Assembly: GCF_022601895.1 (NCBI RefSeq)
Contig: NZ_JAKVIO010000031.1
Location: 1 to 50,695 of the forward strand
Reading direction: 5' to 3'
DNA from: Sphingomonas sp. LaA6.9
GTDB taxonomy: Bacteria > Pseudomonadota > Alphaproteobacteria > Sphingomonadales > Sphingomonadaceae
DNA: 50,695 nt
Shown here: one piece after another, positions 33,997 to 43,040 of the stretch
How positions within the stretch are numbered: position 1 is the stretch's first letter
Layout: each line of letters starts with the position of its first letter
The notes under the pieces: model-generated
Told to the model about the DNA's origin: nothing
Database searches by the model: none
Seen by the model: the letters and a program-made list of their open reading frames with translations, nothing else
Program-made: the position numbers and the translations under genes

Positions 33997-36306
33997 ATGC
34001 GCGCCACGTACCGGGCCGTTCTCATGGTAGCAACTTCAGTTGCGGCGCTGGCGCCGATCACGGCCGCATTCGGCCAGGATCAGGCGATGGCGCCCGCCGC
34101 AACCAGCAATGAGGCTGCGAGCAGCGACGAGATTGTCGTCACCGCGCAGCGTCGCGAGCAGAATCTGCGCGATGTGCCGATCAGCATCTCCGCCTTTTCC
34201 GCAGAGACTCTGGAAAAGGCCAATGTCTCTGAAGCAAAGGACTATCTGGCCTTCGCACCGAACGTATCGTTCAGCGAAGACGGTGAGACCGGCAACCGCT
34301 CGATCAACATTTCAATCCGCGGCGTCAGCAATCTCGATCTCGGCGAGGCGTCAACACAGCAGTCGATTGGCTATTATCTCGACGAGCTCAGCGTCGGCTC
34401 TACCGCCAATGGCACTTACAACCCCCCGATGCTGGACATCGAACGCGTCGAAGTTCTGCGTGGGCCCCAGGGTACGTTTTTCGGTCGTAATGCTTCGGGT
34501 GGTGCCCTCAACATCACGACCAAGAAGCCGGACGAAAACCTCTACGCGGAGGCAGGTGCCGAATATTCGAGCTTCGACAGCTATCAGCTGCATGGCATCA
34601 TCAATCTGCCCATAACGGAAGGCCTCTACTTCCGTGGCCTGGGATCGTGGGACAAGAGCGATGGACTGGTCGAGAACATCAATCCCAACGGCACCAAGAA
34701 CAGCGGATATGAGTACTGGAATTTCCGGGGCGCGCTGCGCGCGCTGCCAACGGACAATGTCACGATAGACCTGTCGGCGGCATATACCGATGAAGATGAA
34801 GGCCTGGACGCCACCGTACCGTCGGGTGTCCTCGATCTCGATACCAAGAGCATCTTCGGTCCGGATTTCCAGGCAATTCCCGATGGTGTGGGATTCTATC
34901 CGGAAAACCAGCGGCGCGTGAACCACAACGCTCCGGAATATAATCGAAACAGCTTCCTGCTGCTGAACGGCCGCGTCTCGGTCGATTTCGACGGATTCGC
35001 GTTGCGATCGGTCACTGGATACATCGACAGCAAGAACCGCCGCTTCTTCGATCAGGACAACATCTCGGCAGACGCCATCAACCGCCAGAACCGAAACGAT
35101 GGCGAGTCCTTCAGCCAGGAACTACGCCTGCAATCGACCGGCGATCGCAAACTCGACTGGGTGGTCGGCGGCCTCTACGCCAACGATCGGATCCGCCAGT
35201 TCAACAGCATCCGCGCTGGCGCTGACACCACATATACCGATCCGGTCACAGGGGAAGTGATCGGCCTGCTGCCGCCTATTCCCGAAGGCTTCCGGATCAA
35301 CGAGAACAACAAGATATTCAAGACCGAGAGCCTGGCCGCTTTCGCCGACCTGACACTGAACCTTGATCGCGTCCACCTCACCGTCGGAGGGCGCTACACG
35401 CACGACAAGATCACCAACAGCGCGTTCGACGTCTTTGCCTTTGAATCACCCGTTCCGGATATTGCCGGCAGCGCCAGTTTCGACGATTTCTCGCCTCGCG
35501 CTGTCGTTCGTTATGAATTTGACGAGAACGACAATATCTATGCGACTGTTTCCAAGGGCTACAAGGCCGGCGGCGTCGATATCAATTCCGGCATCGTATC
35601 GAAATTCAAGCCCGAGACACTGTGGAATTACGAAGTCGGCATCAAGGGCTCAGCGCTCGACCATAGCCTTCAGTACAGCCTGTCAGCATTCTACCTGAAA
35701 TGGTCGAATCTTCAGGTTCAGACCAACTACCTGCTTGACCCGAGCGACATCAGCTCGGCGGTGGAACTGACGCAGAATGCGGCCGAAGCCTCCAACAAGG
35801 GTTTCGAGTTCGAGCTTCAGGCCCGACTGTCGCCGGAGTTCCGCGCCCAGGTCGCATTCGGTTATCTGGACAGCAAGTTCGACAGCTTCCCGGATGCCGT
35901 ACTGGCTGGAGGGAATCGGGTGGATCTGACGGGCAAGCGTCTGCCCAAGACACCTGAGTTCACGGTTAGCACGGCACTCGACTACGAACATGATCTCGAT
36001 GGCGACCTGAGCGTCTATGGACGCGCCGAACTCAATTTCCGCTCCTCGGCGCCTGGCGACCTTGAAGGCGTTGCCGCCTCCGAGCTCGGACTGCCGCGCT
36101 TTCCCTACGTGCCGCCGGCATATGCGGTGGTCAATCTGCGCCTTGGTCTGACAGGAAACCGGTTTGAACTGGGCGCCTATGTCGAGAACCTGACCGAAAC
36201 CGATTATTATACCGGCACGCAGGACAATTTCGGCCTCAGCGGAATCCGGCTGCGTCCGCACCCGCGGGTATGGGGTATTACGGGGAAAGTGAAGTTCGGC
36301 AGCTAG
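33997..36306 (+). CDS. TonB-dependent outer-membrane receptor
   Basis: A 769-aa TonB-dependent receptor. A signal peptide spans about residues 1-26 (ending APITAAFG). The TonB box/plug begins [20 protein letters not shown], followed by plug motifs such as [20 protein letters not shown] and NITTKKP. The rest forms the 22-strand barrel with many YLD-, SKGYKAGG- and aromatic-rich strands, ending in a final [17 protein letters not shown] strand. Sphingomonads use large sets of these receptors for carbohydrates and aromatics. ATG 33997 has GGGGAGAG upstream and starts the signal peptide. Its substrate is probably taken up for the neighbouring catabolic operons. Confidence 0.9.
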   Translation: MRATYRAVLMVATSVAALAPITAAFGQDQAMAPAATSNEAASSDEIVVTAQRREQNLRDVPISISAFSAETLEKANVSEAKDYLAFAPNVSFSEDGETGNRSINISIRGVSNLDLGEASTQQSIGYYLDELSVGSTANGTYNPPMLDIERVEVLRGPQGTFFGRNASGGALNITTKKPDENLYAEAGAEYSSFDSYQLHGIINLPITEGLYFRGLGSWDKSDGLVENINPNGTKNSGYEYWNFRGALRALPTDNVTIDLSAAYTDEDEGLDATVPSGVLDLDTKSIFGPDFQAIPDGVGFYPENQRRVNHNAPEYNRNSFLLLNGRVSVDFDGFALRSVTGYIDSKNRRFFDQDNISADAINRQNRNDGESFSQELRLQSTGDRKLDWVVGGLYANDRIRQFNSIRAGADTTYTDPVTGEVIGLLPPIPEGFRINENNKIFKTESLAAFADLTLNLDRVHLTVGGRYTHDKITNSAFDVFAFESPVPDIAGSASFDDFSPRAVVRYEFDENDNIYATVSKGYKAGGVDINSGIVSKFKPETLWNYEVGIKGSALDHSLQYSLSAFYLKWSNLQVQTNYLLDPSDISSAVELTQNAAEASNKGFEFELQARLSPEFRAQVAFGYLDSKFDSFPDAVLAGGNRVDLTGKRLPKTPEFTVSTALDYEHDLDGDLSVYGRAELNFRSSAPGDLEGVAASELGLPRFPYVPPAYAVVNLRLGLTGNRFELGAYVENLTETDYYTGTQDNFGLSGIRLRPHPRVWGITGKVKFGS

Positions 36307-36320
36307 TAGAGGGACATGTC

Positions 36321-36354
36321 GAGGCGATGGCGGCCACCGGGTCGTTGTCGCCTC
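36321..36354 (+). terminator. Hairpin after the TonB receptor gene
   Basis: GAGGCGA at 36321-36327 pairs with TCGCCTC at 36348-36354 around a 20-base loop, 15 bases after the receptor stop. There is only a weak TTCC afterwards. It could be an attenuator before the reductase gene, 98 bases downstream. Confidence 0.3.
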
Positions 36355-36451
36355 TTCCATGTTCGGCCTGGAGACGCCGCCCGAGGATTGCCGAAATCCA
36401 GGCTCGGCAATGTGGTCGCAGCGGGCCTGGTGCCCTCGAACAGGGTGGCGG

Positions 36452-37675
36452 ATGACTTGCTATGATGTGCTTATCGTGGGTGCCGGCCATGGCGGTGCGC
36501 AGGTGGCAGTAGCGCTGCGCCAGCATGGCTTTGAAGGGACCATCGCGGTCGTCGGCGACGAGCCCGAAATTCCCTATGAGCGCCCGCCGCTGTCCAAGGA
36601 TTATCTGGCGGGTGAAAAGGCCTTTGAGCGCATCCTGATCCGCCCCGCCAGCTTCTGGAGCGATCGCAAGGTCGACATGCTCACGGGCAAACGCGTGACC
36701 GAGGTTGATCCCAAGGCGAAGACCGTCGCCATCGCTGGGGGCGAGGCGATCGGTTATGGGAAACTCGTCTGGGCGACGGGTGGCACGCCGCGCATGCTTG
36801 GCTGCGAGGGCGCCGGGCTGAAGGGCATCCATGTCGTCCGCACCAAGGCCGATGCCGATGCGATGATGGCCGCGCTCGACAGCACGACCGACGTCGTCGT
36901 GGTGGGGGGCGGCTATATCGGGCTCGAGGCCGCGGCGGTGCTCGCCAAGTTCGGCAAGAAGGTGACCGTCCTCGAGGCGCTGCCGCGCGTGCTCGCGCGC
37001 GTGGCGGGCGAACCGCTGTCGCGTTTCTATGAGGCCGAGCACCGCGCCCACGGCGTCGATGTGCGCCTCGACGCGTGCATGGCGGCTTTTATCGGCGACG
37101 GCGGCGCGGTTTCGGGCGTGCGCATGGAGGATGGCGAGGTGATCCCCGCCCAGATGGTGATCGTCGGGATCGGCATCATTCCCGCAGTGGCGCCGCTGAT
37201 CGCGGCGGGTGCCGCCGGCGGCAACGGCGTCGACGTCGATCCCTTCTGCCAGACCTCGCTCTCCGACATCTATGCGATCGGCGATTGCGCCGCGCATGTG
37301 AACGATTTTTGCGATGGCGATCGCATCCGGCTGGAATCGGTCCAGAACGCCAATGACCAGGCGAACACCGTTGCCAGGGCGATCCTGGGCGACCCGCAGC
37401 CCTATCATGCGGTGCCCTGGTTCTGGTCCAACCAGTATGACCTTCGCCTCCAGACCGTGGGGCTGTCGACGGGGCATGATGATGTCGTCCTGCGCGGCGA
37501 TCCTGACGCGCGATCCTTCTCGGTCATCTATCTGAAAAAGGGGCGCGTGATCGCGCTCGACTGCGTCAACGCGACCAAGGACTATGTCCAGGGGCGCAAG
37601 CTCGTGACCGAGCGCCTGTCGCCCGACAAGGCGCAACTCGCCGATGCGAGCGTGCCGCTAAAAGATGCTGCGTAA
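36452..37675 (+). CDS. Ferredoxin-reductase-like NAD(P)/FAD oxidoreductase
   Basis: A 407-aa flavoprotein of the dioxygenase ferredoxin-reductase type (BphA4/rubredoxin-reductase family). FAD motif [18 protein letters not shown] at 6-23; [18 protein letters not shown] motif [29 protein letters not shown] near the third FAD contact; and the C-terminal domain YDLRLQTVG. It would pass electrons from NADH to a ferredoxin for the Rieske oxygenase at 17990, the only oxygenase in the window needing one. No ferredoxin gene was found. ATG 36452 with AGGGTGG upstream is preferred over the 31-codon extension. Confidence 0.85.
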   Translation: MTCYDVLIVGAGHGGAQVAVALRQHGFEGTIAVVGDEPEIPYERPPLSKDYLAGEKAFERILIRPASFWSDRKVDMLTGKRVTEVDPKAKTVAIAGGEAIGYGKLVWATGGTPRMLGCEGAGLKGIHVVRTKADADAMMAALDSTTDVVVVGGGYIGLEAAAVLAKFGKKVTVLEALPRVLARVAGEPLSRFYEAEHRAHGVDVRLDACMAAFIGDGGAVSGVRMEDGEVIPAQMVIVGIGIIPAVAPLIAAGAAGGNGVDVDPFCQTSLSDIYAIGDCAAHVNDFCDGDRIRLESVQNANDQANTVARAILGDPQPYHAVPWFWSNQYDLRLQTVGLSTGHDDVVLRGDPDARSFSVIYLKKGRVIALDCVNATKDYVQGRKLVTERLSPDKAQLADASVPLKDAA

Positions 37676-38052
37676 CTTTCGCGTCGGTTCGACCAAGCCG
37701 GACCAAATGAAGAAATCGACCTCGATCCGCCATGATTTTCGTGCCGCCTGGACAACAATGTGAACGGGTTCGACTTCAATAAAGAGAGAAATTGTCTTTG
37801 AGCCACGCTGGTGACCTCGACATCCATTGTGCCTATTTATTTTTTCGATCAGCTAAATATGGGTGCGATATGAACTGGGAAAAAATTTGCACTTTCGGGC
37901 AAGGCCATTGCGACATATCGTCACGCGCGCCCCATATGCGATTTTTAGCATAGAGTCGAGTTATGTCTTTTTACGCATAAAACAACATTATGCGATAATA
38001 AGCATATTGCCATCTTATGCTCCATAGCGCATAAAGCGTTTGGAGAATAGCC
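37676..38052. other. A/T-rich regulatory region before hipBA
   Basis: A 377-base gap whose right half (37840-38052) is much richer in A/T than the flanks. The right part holds four hipB-type operators; the left part has nothing I can identify. The drop in GC agrees with recent acquisition of hipBA. Confidence 0.6.
37934..38034 (+). promoter_or_regulatory. Four tandem HipB-type operators with the hipBA promoter
   Basis: Four 20-bp palindromes of the form TTATGC-N8-GCATAA lie at 37934-37953 (ATATGC/GCATAG), 37961-37980 (TTATGT/GCATAA), 37988-38007 (TTATGC/GCATAT) and 38015-38034 (TTATGC/GCATAA, perfect). Each starts exactly 27 bases after the previous one, leaving 7-base spacers. A sigma-70-like promoter TTGCCA (38007-38012), 17-base spacer, CATAAA (38030-38035) is threaded through the last operator. 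Escherichia coli HipB operators have the same six/eight/six layout (TATCC-N8-GGATA, four copies). Autorepression by the HipB encoded at 38053 is the obvious reading. Confidence 0.85.
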
Positions 38053-38304
38053 ATGCACCACATCGCGCGATCACCAAAACAACTTGGCTCTGTCATCCAG
38101 CGCGTCCGCAAGCAGCGCGGCATGAGCCAGACCGACTTGGCGCATCTGGCGGGCCTGCGCCAGGAAATGGTCTCCAAGATCGAAACCGGCCAGGACGGCA
38201 CCCGCCTGTCCTCGATCTACGCGCTGTTCGCAGCCCTCAATCTCGAGATGACGATAGACCATAGGTCGCGCAGCTCTGCACAGGACATCGAGGATATCTT
38301 CTGA
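38053..38304 (+). CDS. hipB: HipB-family antitoxin, XRE-type DNA-binding protein
   Basis: An 83-aa protein with an XRE helix-turn-helix at about residues 11-64: VIQRVRKQRGMSQTDLAHLA then GLRQEMVSKIETGQDGTRLS. The short C-terminal tail RSRSSAQDIEDIF is HipB-like. It should bind the four operators immediately upstream and neutralise HipA. The ATG follows a TGGAGA site, 17 bases downstream of the -10 box, so the leader is very short. Its stop and the hipA start share one base (TGATG), which couples the two. Confidence 0.88.
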   Translation: MHHIARSPKQLGSVIQRVRKQRGMSQTDLAHLAGLRQEMVSKIETGQDGTRLSSIYALFAALNLEMTIDHRSRSSAQDIEDIF

Positions 38305-39632
38305 TGGGCCGTCGCAAGGCGCACGCACCGCTCAATGTGCTCGTCAACAACCGCTTGGCGGGGCGGTTGCTGAAGGAAGCCAGCGGCGCCATTGCGTTTC
38401 AGTATGCCGAGACCTGGCTCGCATGGGAGCACGGGTTCCCGATTTCCCTGTCCCTCCCCATGCGCGAAACCGCCTATGCTGGCGAAACCGTTTTCGCTGT
38501 CTTTGACAATCTGCTGCCCGACAGCCCAACCGTACGGCGACGGGTCGCCGAGCGAACGGGAGCACAGGGAAGCGACTCCTTCAGCCTGCTCGAACGCATC
38601 GGTCGTGATTGCGTCGGCGCGATGCAGTTCTTGCCCGACGGAGTGGAGATCGATGGACTTGCCCCCATCGCGGGCGAACCAATCAGCGAGGCCGAGATCG
38701 AACGGTTGCTCGAAAATCTCACACGAGCGCCGCTCGGTATCGATATCGAGCATGAGTTCCGAATTTCGGTGGCGGGCGTACAGGAGAAAACCGCGCTGCT
38801 CTTTCATGAGGGACAGTGGCTGCGCCCAGTTGGAACAACGCCAACCACGCATATTCTCAAGCCGCAGCTTGGAGAGATCCCAACTGCGTTCGGCATGATC
38901 GACATGGCGAATAGCGTCGAGAACGAACACTATTGCCTCAAGCTCATGGAAGCGTTTGGTCTCCCGGTCGCGCGGACCGAGATCGCAACTTTCGGTGCGC
39001 GAAAGGTGCTGGTCGTCGAGCGGTTCGACCGACGATGGCGAAACGAAGCACAGCTCCTCCGCTTGCCTCAAGAAGATTGCTGCCAGGCGCTCGGTATTCC
39101 GTCAGCGCAGAAATACCAAAGCCATGGGGGGCCGAGCGCGGTCGGCATTCTGAAACTGCTCGGCGGTGGCGACAATCCGCTCGAGGACCGGGCCGCATTC
39201 CTCAAAAGCCAGATCCTGTTCTGGTTGATCGGCGCTACGGATGGCCATGCCAAGAACTTCAGCATCTTCATACGCCCCGGTGGACGGTACGAGTTGACGC
39301 CATTTTATGACGTGCTGTCGGCGCAGCCCGTATTCGATGCGCGCCAGATACCGCACAACAAGTACAAGCTCGCCATGTCGGCAGGGGCCAGCCGCAAATA
39401 TCAGATCCTCAACATAACCGGTCGCCACTTCATCGAAACCGCGAAGGAGGCCGGCATCGGTCCTACCGTCATCACCAAGGTGGTGACCGAGATCATCCGC
39501 GATGCCGCAATGGCGCCGGATCATGCGCTGTCGTCGATGCCCGAAGGATTCGAGACCGGCATTCACGACAGCGTCGTCACCGCCATTCATGCTCGTCTAC
39601 GCCAACTTGAGCTCGCCTTGGCCGAGCTCTGA
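38304..39632 (+). CDS. hipA: HipA-family serine/threonine kinase toxin
   Basis: A 442-aa HipA kinase of full length. The autophosphorylation/P-loop segment RISVAGVQEKTALL has Ser155, matching E. coli Ser150; Lys186 (ILKPQLG) is the ATP lysine; Asp313 in ATDGHAKN is the catalytic base and Asp336 in LTPFYDVLSA the metal ligand. The N-terminal domain (residues 8-115) is the usual HipA N1/couple_hipA region. E. coli HipA phosphorylates glutamyl-tRNA synthetase; the target here is not known. All key residues are present, so it is probably active. It is cotranscribed with hipB. Confidence 0.9.
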   Translation: MGRRKAHAPLNVLVNNRLAGRLLKEASGAIAFQYAETWLAWEHGFPISLSLPMRETAYAGETVFAVFDNLLPDSPTVRRRVAERTGAQGSDSFSLLERIGRDCVGAMQFLPDGVEIDGLAPIAGEPISEAEIERLLENLTRAPLGIDIEHEFRISVAGVQEKTALLFHEGQWLRPVGTTPTTHILKPQLGEIPTAFGMIDMANSVENEHYCLKLMEAFGLPVARTEIATFGARKVLVVERFDRRWRNEAQLLRLPQEDCCQALGIPSAQKYQSHGGPSAVGILKLLGGGDNPLEDRAAFLKSQILFWLIGATDGHAKNFSIFIRPGGRYELTPFYDVLSAQPVFDARQIPHNKYKLAMSAGASRKYQILNITGRHFIETAKEAGIGPTVITKVVTEIIRDAAMAPDHALSSMPEGFETGIHDSVVTAIHARLRQLELALAEL

Positions 39633-39996
39633 AGCCGTTCCGGATCGGCTGAACCAGGCGCGATCGATCGAGTCGCATTCCGATCGAATCGTGCTCAATT
39701 TGATGTCGATCGCGCCGGGTTCGACGGCAGATGCAGACGTGTAAACATTCTTGGAACGGAGGGCGGAATTCTATATTGGAAAAAACTATATCAGACCAAC
39801 AAACGGCCCTCGTCCTGGAATCTAACCGCCTCACCAAAGCTTATGGGCGGTATATCGAACGGTATCTGGCGCTGAGGGTATCTCGATTAACGATCTGATA
39901 TCAAATAGATAAAATTTCAGTTCGATTCCGTCCCCGGCACCATCTTCCCAGCCATAACCCTCAGCGCCACACACGCACCGTATCGCCACGCGGATT
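39633..39996. other. A/T-rich gap between accessory and core genes
   Basis: This 364-base gap after hipA has no gene. The part from 39735 to 39920 is A/T-rich (runs such as GGAAAAAACTATAT and ATAAAATTT). It ends in the tRNA-3'-end-like fragment at 39920-39942, after which GC content rises and core genes begin. Confidence 0.5.
39920..39942 (+). other. tRNA 3'-end-like fragment, possible attachment site
   Basis: GTTCGATTCC followed by GTCCCCGGCACCA resembles a tRNA T-loop, acceptor 3' strand and CCA end; CCCCGGC-ACCA fits tRNA-Leu genes that begin GCCGGGG. It is one base shorter than canonical and no T-stem partner or tRNA body precedes it. Integrases often leave such 3'-end copies at the far end of an inserted element. 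No second copy or integrase was found in the window. Confidence 0.4.
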
Positions 39997-40593
39997 TCAG
40001 GCCGGTGCCTTGGAACCTCCGAAAAGACGGCGCAGCATGCGGCGAAGCAGGATGATCGCGATCACCGCGCCGATTGCCAGAATCACAGCGATGATGATCG
40101 CCGCAATCGGGTTGGTGAGCGCGAGATAGAGCAGCCCGGTGGTCGCGACGTCCTCGCCCGTCGAAACTGCGACATTGCTGAACGGTTCGGGACTGGCGTT
40201 GACCACCGCGCGCGTTCCTGCCTTCGCGCCATGCGTCAGCAGCGCGGCACCACCGCCGAGCAGGAAGCTGATGACCTGCCACGCGGGATCCTGCGCGTCG
40301 ACGATCGCCATCGCGAGAAGCGCGCCACCCACGGGACGCACGAGCGTATGCACCGCGTCCCAGATCGAATCGAGCCAGAGGATCTTGTCCGCAAAAAACT
40401 CGGCGATGAGCCCGATCCCGGCAATGCCAAGCACCCAGGGATTGGCGAGCACCGCAAGTCCGGCGAGATGCTGTGGCAGTTCGACCCATCCTGTCCGCAT
40501 CGCGAGCCCGGTCGCGAAGACGCAGAGATAGAGACGCCAGCCCGAAAGCAGGCTTACGCTGGCGGCGACGCCCAGAAGCTCGACCACGCCCAT
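39997..40593 (-). CDS. DUF4126 membrane protein
   Basis: A 198-aa membrane protein with about five hydrophobic segments, matching DUF4126. Recognisable parts are SVSLLSGWRLYLCVFATGLA, HTLVRPVGGALLAMA and the long C-terminal helix AAIIIAVILAIGAVIAIILL followed by a basic RRMLRRLF. ATG 40593 is used; a TTG 12 codons upstream gives a longer version. It is divergent from the NUDIX gene, with a 57-base gap between starts. The function is unknown. Confidence 0.8.
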   Translation of the reverse strand: MGVVELLGVAASVSLLSGWRLYLCVFATGLAMRTGWVELPQHLAGLAVLANPWVLGIAGIGLIAEFFADKILWLDSIWDAVHTLVRPVGGALLAMAIVDAQDPAWQVISFLLGGGAALLTHGAKAGTRAVVNASPEPFSNVAVSTGEDVATTGLLYLALTNPIAAIIIAVILAIGAVIAIILLRRMLRRLFGGSKAPA

Positions 40594-40650
40594 CGCCGCC
40601 ACGCTGCCACGCCTCTTTCCAATGCGCAATCATCGGACTAGCTCTGGGGC

Positions 40651-41427
40651 ATGAATGCCCCTGCCCCCATTCCTGCTGCCACGCTGGTCCTGTTCCGCGA
40701 ACTCCAGGGCAAAGCGCCCGAGCTTCTGATCGTGGAGCGCGCCGAGGGCATGGCGTTTGCGGCGGGGGCGCTGGTCTTTCCGGGCGGCAAGATCGATCCG
40801 GGGGATCATGCCATCGCAGGCGACAATGCTCTCGTCGGGGCCAGGGAGGTGATTGACCCGGACGACGCCGCGGCGCGCGTCGCCGCGATCCGGGAAACGA
40901 TCGAGGAAAGCGGCGTTGCGGTCGGGCTGGATCCCTTGCCCGACGCGTCCGCCATCGATGCGCTGCGCGCAACGATCCATGCGGGCGGAGACTTCGCGGC
41001 AGCACTGCGCGAGGGCGGCTGGCGACTCGATCTCGACATGCTGGTGCCCTTTGCGCGCTGGTGCCCCAATTTTCGCGAAACGCGCAGCTTCGACACGCGA
41101 TTCTACGTCGCAAGGCTGCCCGCCGACGCGCCCGAAGCACGCGTCGATGCCACCGAAAATGTCCGGCTGTTCTGGGCGGCGGCGCAGACGGTGCTCGATA
41201 TGGCCGAGAGGGGTGAGGCGCGGATCATCTTCCCGACGCGACGCAATCTCGAACGCCTCGCGCAGTTCGCCGATTTCGAGGCCGCGCGCGATCACGCCGA
41301 GGCGACGCCCGTGCGGCTGATCCAGCCCTGGGTCGAGGAACGCAACGGTGTGACGATGCTCTGCATCCCCGATGACCTCGGCTATCCCGTCACCTTTCAG
41401 CCGATGGCCGAAGTCCGCCGCGGCTGA
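40651..41427 (+). CDS. NUDIX hydrolase
   Basis: A 258-aa NUDIX-fold hydrolase of the larger NUDT19/RP2-like type. The Nudix box is interrupted as in that group: GALVFPGGKIDPGD, then an insert, then AAIRETIEESGVAVG with the metal-binding REx2EE. Substrates in this subgroup include CoA derivatives, but this is not shown here. The last base of its stop is the first base of the next start (TGATGG), so it is coupled to the extensin-like gene. Confidence 0.85.
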   Translation: MNAPAPIPAATLVLFRELQGKAPELLIVERAEGMAFAAGALVFPGGKIDPGDHAIAGDNALVGAREVIDPDDAAARVAAIRETIEESGVAVGLDPLPDASAIDALRATIHAGGDFAAALREGGWRLDLDMLVPFARWCPNFRETRSFDTRFYVARLPADAPEARVDATENVRLFWAAAQTVLDMAERGEARIIFPTRRNLERLAQFADFEAARDHAEATPVRLIQPWVEERNGVTMLCIPDDLGYPVTFQPMAEVRRG

Positions 41428-42167
41428 TGGCGCGTAACAGGCCGCGATCGCCACGGCGGTACCGGGGCTGGGCCCTCATACTGGCGTGCCTCTTGCTGGC
41501 TTTCGCGGTTTGGGTGCTCTCGCGAATGCGCCCGCAGGACCTGCCCTGGACCGCGATCGACCTGTCGGCGCCGGTCGGCGCCTTTACCGGACGCAAGCTT
41601 GCGGCGCTGGGTGATGACCCGCAGCATTGTCGGCTATTGCTGGGTGAGGCGGGCATCGAGCATGAGGACATGCCCGTGATCGACCCCGGGGGCGAGTGCC
41701 GGGTCGAGAATGCGCTGAGGCCCGACGGCGGTGCACGCACAATCCTGTTTCGCCCGCGAAGCCCGGCGATAACCTGCCCCGTCGCGGCCGGGCTGGCGCT
41801 TTGGGAATGGCATGTGGTGCAACCTGCCGCCCAGAGGATTTTCGGCCAGCGCGTCGAAGAGATCGATCATCTCGGCAGCTATAATTGTCGCCGCATTGCC
41901 GGCGGCGAGGACCGGCCGTGGAGCGAACATGCCAGTGCCAATGCGCTCGATATCGGCGGGTTCAGGCTTGCCGACGGAACCCGGATCGACGTGCGGCGCG
42001 ACTGGGCGGGTGACGGTCGCAAGGCGCAGTTTCTCCGCGCGGCGCGCGACGGCGCGTGCGATCTGTTCGCAACGGTGCTGTCGCCCGACTATAATGCCGC
42101 GCACGCCGATCATTTCCACTTCGATCAGTCACGGCGCGGCGTGCTCGGCTGGCGCAGCTGCCGCTGA
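41427..42167 (+). CDS. Extensin-like C-terminal domain protein, membrane-anchored
   Basis: A 246-aa protein with one N-terminal TM (about residues 14-32, GWALILACLLLAFAVWVL) and a periplasmic Extensin_C domain. That domain has a peptidase-M15-like fold: the Cys pairs, SYNCRRI, SEHASANALDIGGF (metal His and Asp) and HADHFHFDQSRRG (final His motif). Members are common in alphaproteobacteria and are thought to act on peptidoglycan peptides, without firm proof. Length is usual for the family. Confidence 0.82.
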   Translation: MARNRPRSPRRYRGWALILACLLLAFAVWVLSRMRPQDLPWTAIDLSAPVGAFTGRKLAALGDDPQHCRLLLGEAGIEHEDMPVIDPGGECRVENALRPDGGARTILFRPRSPAITCPVAAGLALWEWHVVQPAAQRIFGQRVEEIDHLGSYNCRRIAGGEDRPWSEHASANALDIGGFRLADGTRIDVRRDWAGDGRKAQFLRAARDGACDLFATVLSPDYNAAHADHFHFDQSRRGVLGWRSCR

Positions 42168-42174
42168 TCGGCTG

Positions 42175-42396
42175 TCAGAAGATACCGCCGCCGAGCATCA
42201 GGCGGATCACCCCGATCACGATCACCACGATGTTGAGATTGCGTCCCGCATTGCTCTTCGAAAGCACGCCGATGCCGAGGCCGATGACCGCGAGCGGAAT
42301 GATGAACCAGTTTGCCCAGCCGAGCAGCGGGATGAAGGCGGGAATGGCGAGAACGAGCGCAACTACGCCAATCAGCAACGATATGATGTTGAGCAT
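42175..42396 (-). CDS. Small two/three-helix membrane protein
   Basis: A 73-aa hydrophobic protein: LISLLIGVVALVLAIPAFIP-like first segment, a second around WANWFIIPLAVIGLGIGVLS and a third around LNIVVIVIGVIRLMLGGG. Similar short proteins are widespread in sphingomonads and unnamed. It lies 5 nt after the end of the next gene on the same strand. Confidence 0.7.
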   Translation of the reverse strand: MLNIISLLIGVVALVLAIPAFIPLLGWANWFIIPLAVIGLGIGVLSKSNAGRNLNIVVIVIGVIRLMLGGGIF

Positions 42397-42401
42397 CCGG
42401 A

Positions 42402-42956
42402 TCAGACCTGTGGGGCTTTGGGAAGGAACCAGCGCGCGATCACGAGCCCGCCGACGATGAGCATCGCGGCATCGGCGACGAAGCTGTAGATCGCATAGGT
42501 CCAGTCGAAGCGCATCCAGATCGGCGCGCCGAGATGGATGAGCCCCGACGCCGCCACGGAGAACAGCACGACGATCCGCCCACGCGAGGCGAAGTCGGTA
42601 ACGCGCCCCGAAATGCCGAGCAGCGCAAAGCCGAGGATCAGCGCGACGATCGACTCATGGATGAAACCCGAGACGACCGCGCTCGTGCTCGCGACGGGGA
42701 ATCCCATGGCATTGTAATGGACCGTCGCCACCGGCCCCTTGCCATAGAGCACCGTGCCCGCGCGCGTGCCTGGATTGGGGACGACATAGGTGCCTGTGGC
42801 GGGGATATTCTGCGCCAGCGCCGCCTGCACGCTTGCGCTGCGCGTATCGTCAACCGTGCGAAAGGCGATCAGGCTCAGGGGCGATGCAAAAAAGATGAAG
42901 CCAGTGATGAACATGGCGACGGCAGCCGCAAGCGCGCCGATCAGCATTCTGGGCAT
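42402..42956 (-). CDS. Four-TM membrane protein of unknown function
   Basis: A 184-aa membrane protein. The first TM (GALAAAVAMFITGFIFFASP) is followed by a soluble loop of about 60 residues including TYVVPNPGTRAGTVLYGKGP, then three more TMs. ATG 42956 follows a clear GGAGG site, so the longer frame is rejected. I do not recognise a named domain. It and the 73-aa protein downstream are probably cotranscribed. Confidence 0.7.
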   Translation of the reverse strand: MPRMLIGALAAAVAMFITGFIFFASPLSLIAFRTVDDTRSASVQAALAQNIPATGTYVVPNPGTRAGTVLYGKGPVATVHYNAMGFPVASTSAVVSGFIHESIVALILGFALLGISGRVTDFASRGRIVVLFSVAASGLIHLGAPIWMRFDWTYAIYSFVADAAMLIVGGLVIARWFLPKAPQV

Positions 42957-43040
42957 GGCGTCCTCCCTGTTCCGGGAGGGAAAGCCTAGCCCAGCGCCAT
43001 CATCTTGCAAGCAAAACCGCGACGGGCGATCTCGGCGCGG

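Noticed and set aside
37681-37706. GGTTCGACC...GGACCA, looks like a second tRNA 3' end
   Set aside because: The distance from T-loop to CCA is several bases too short and no stem can form.
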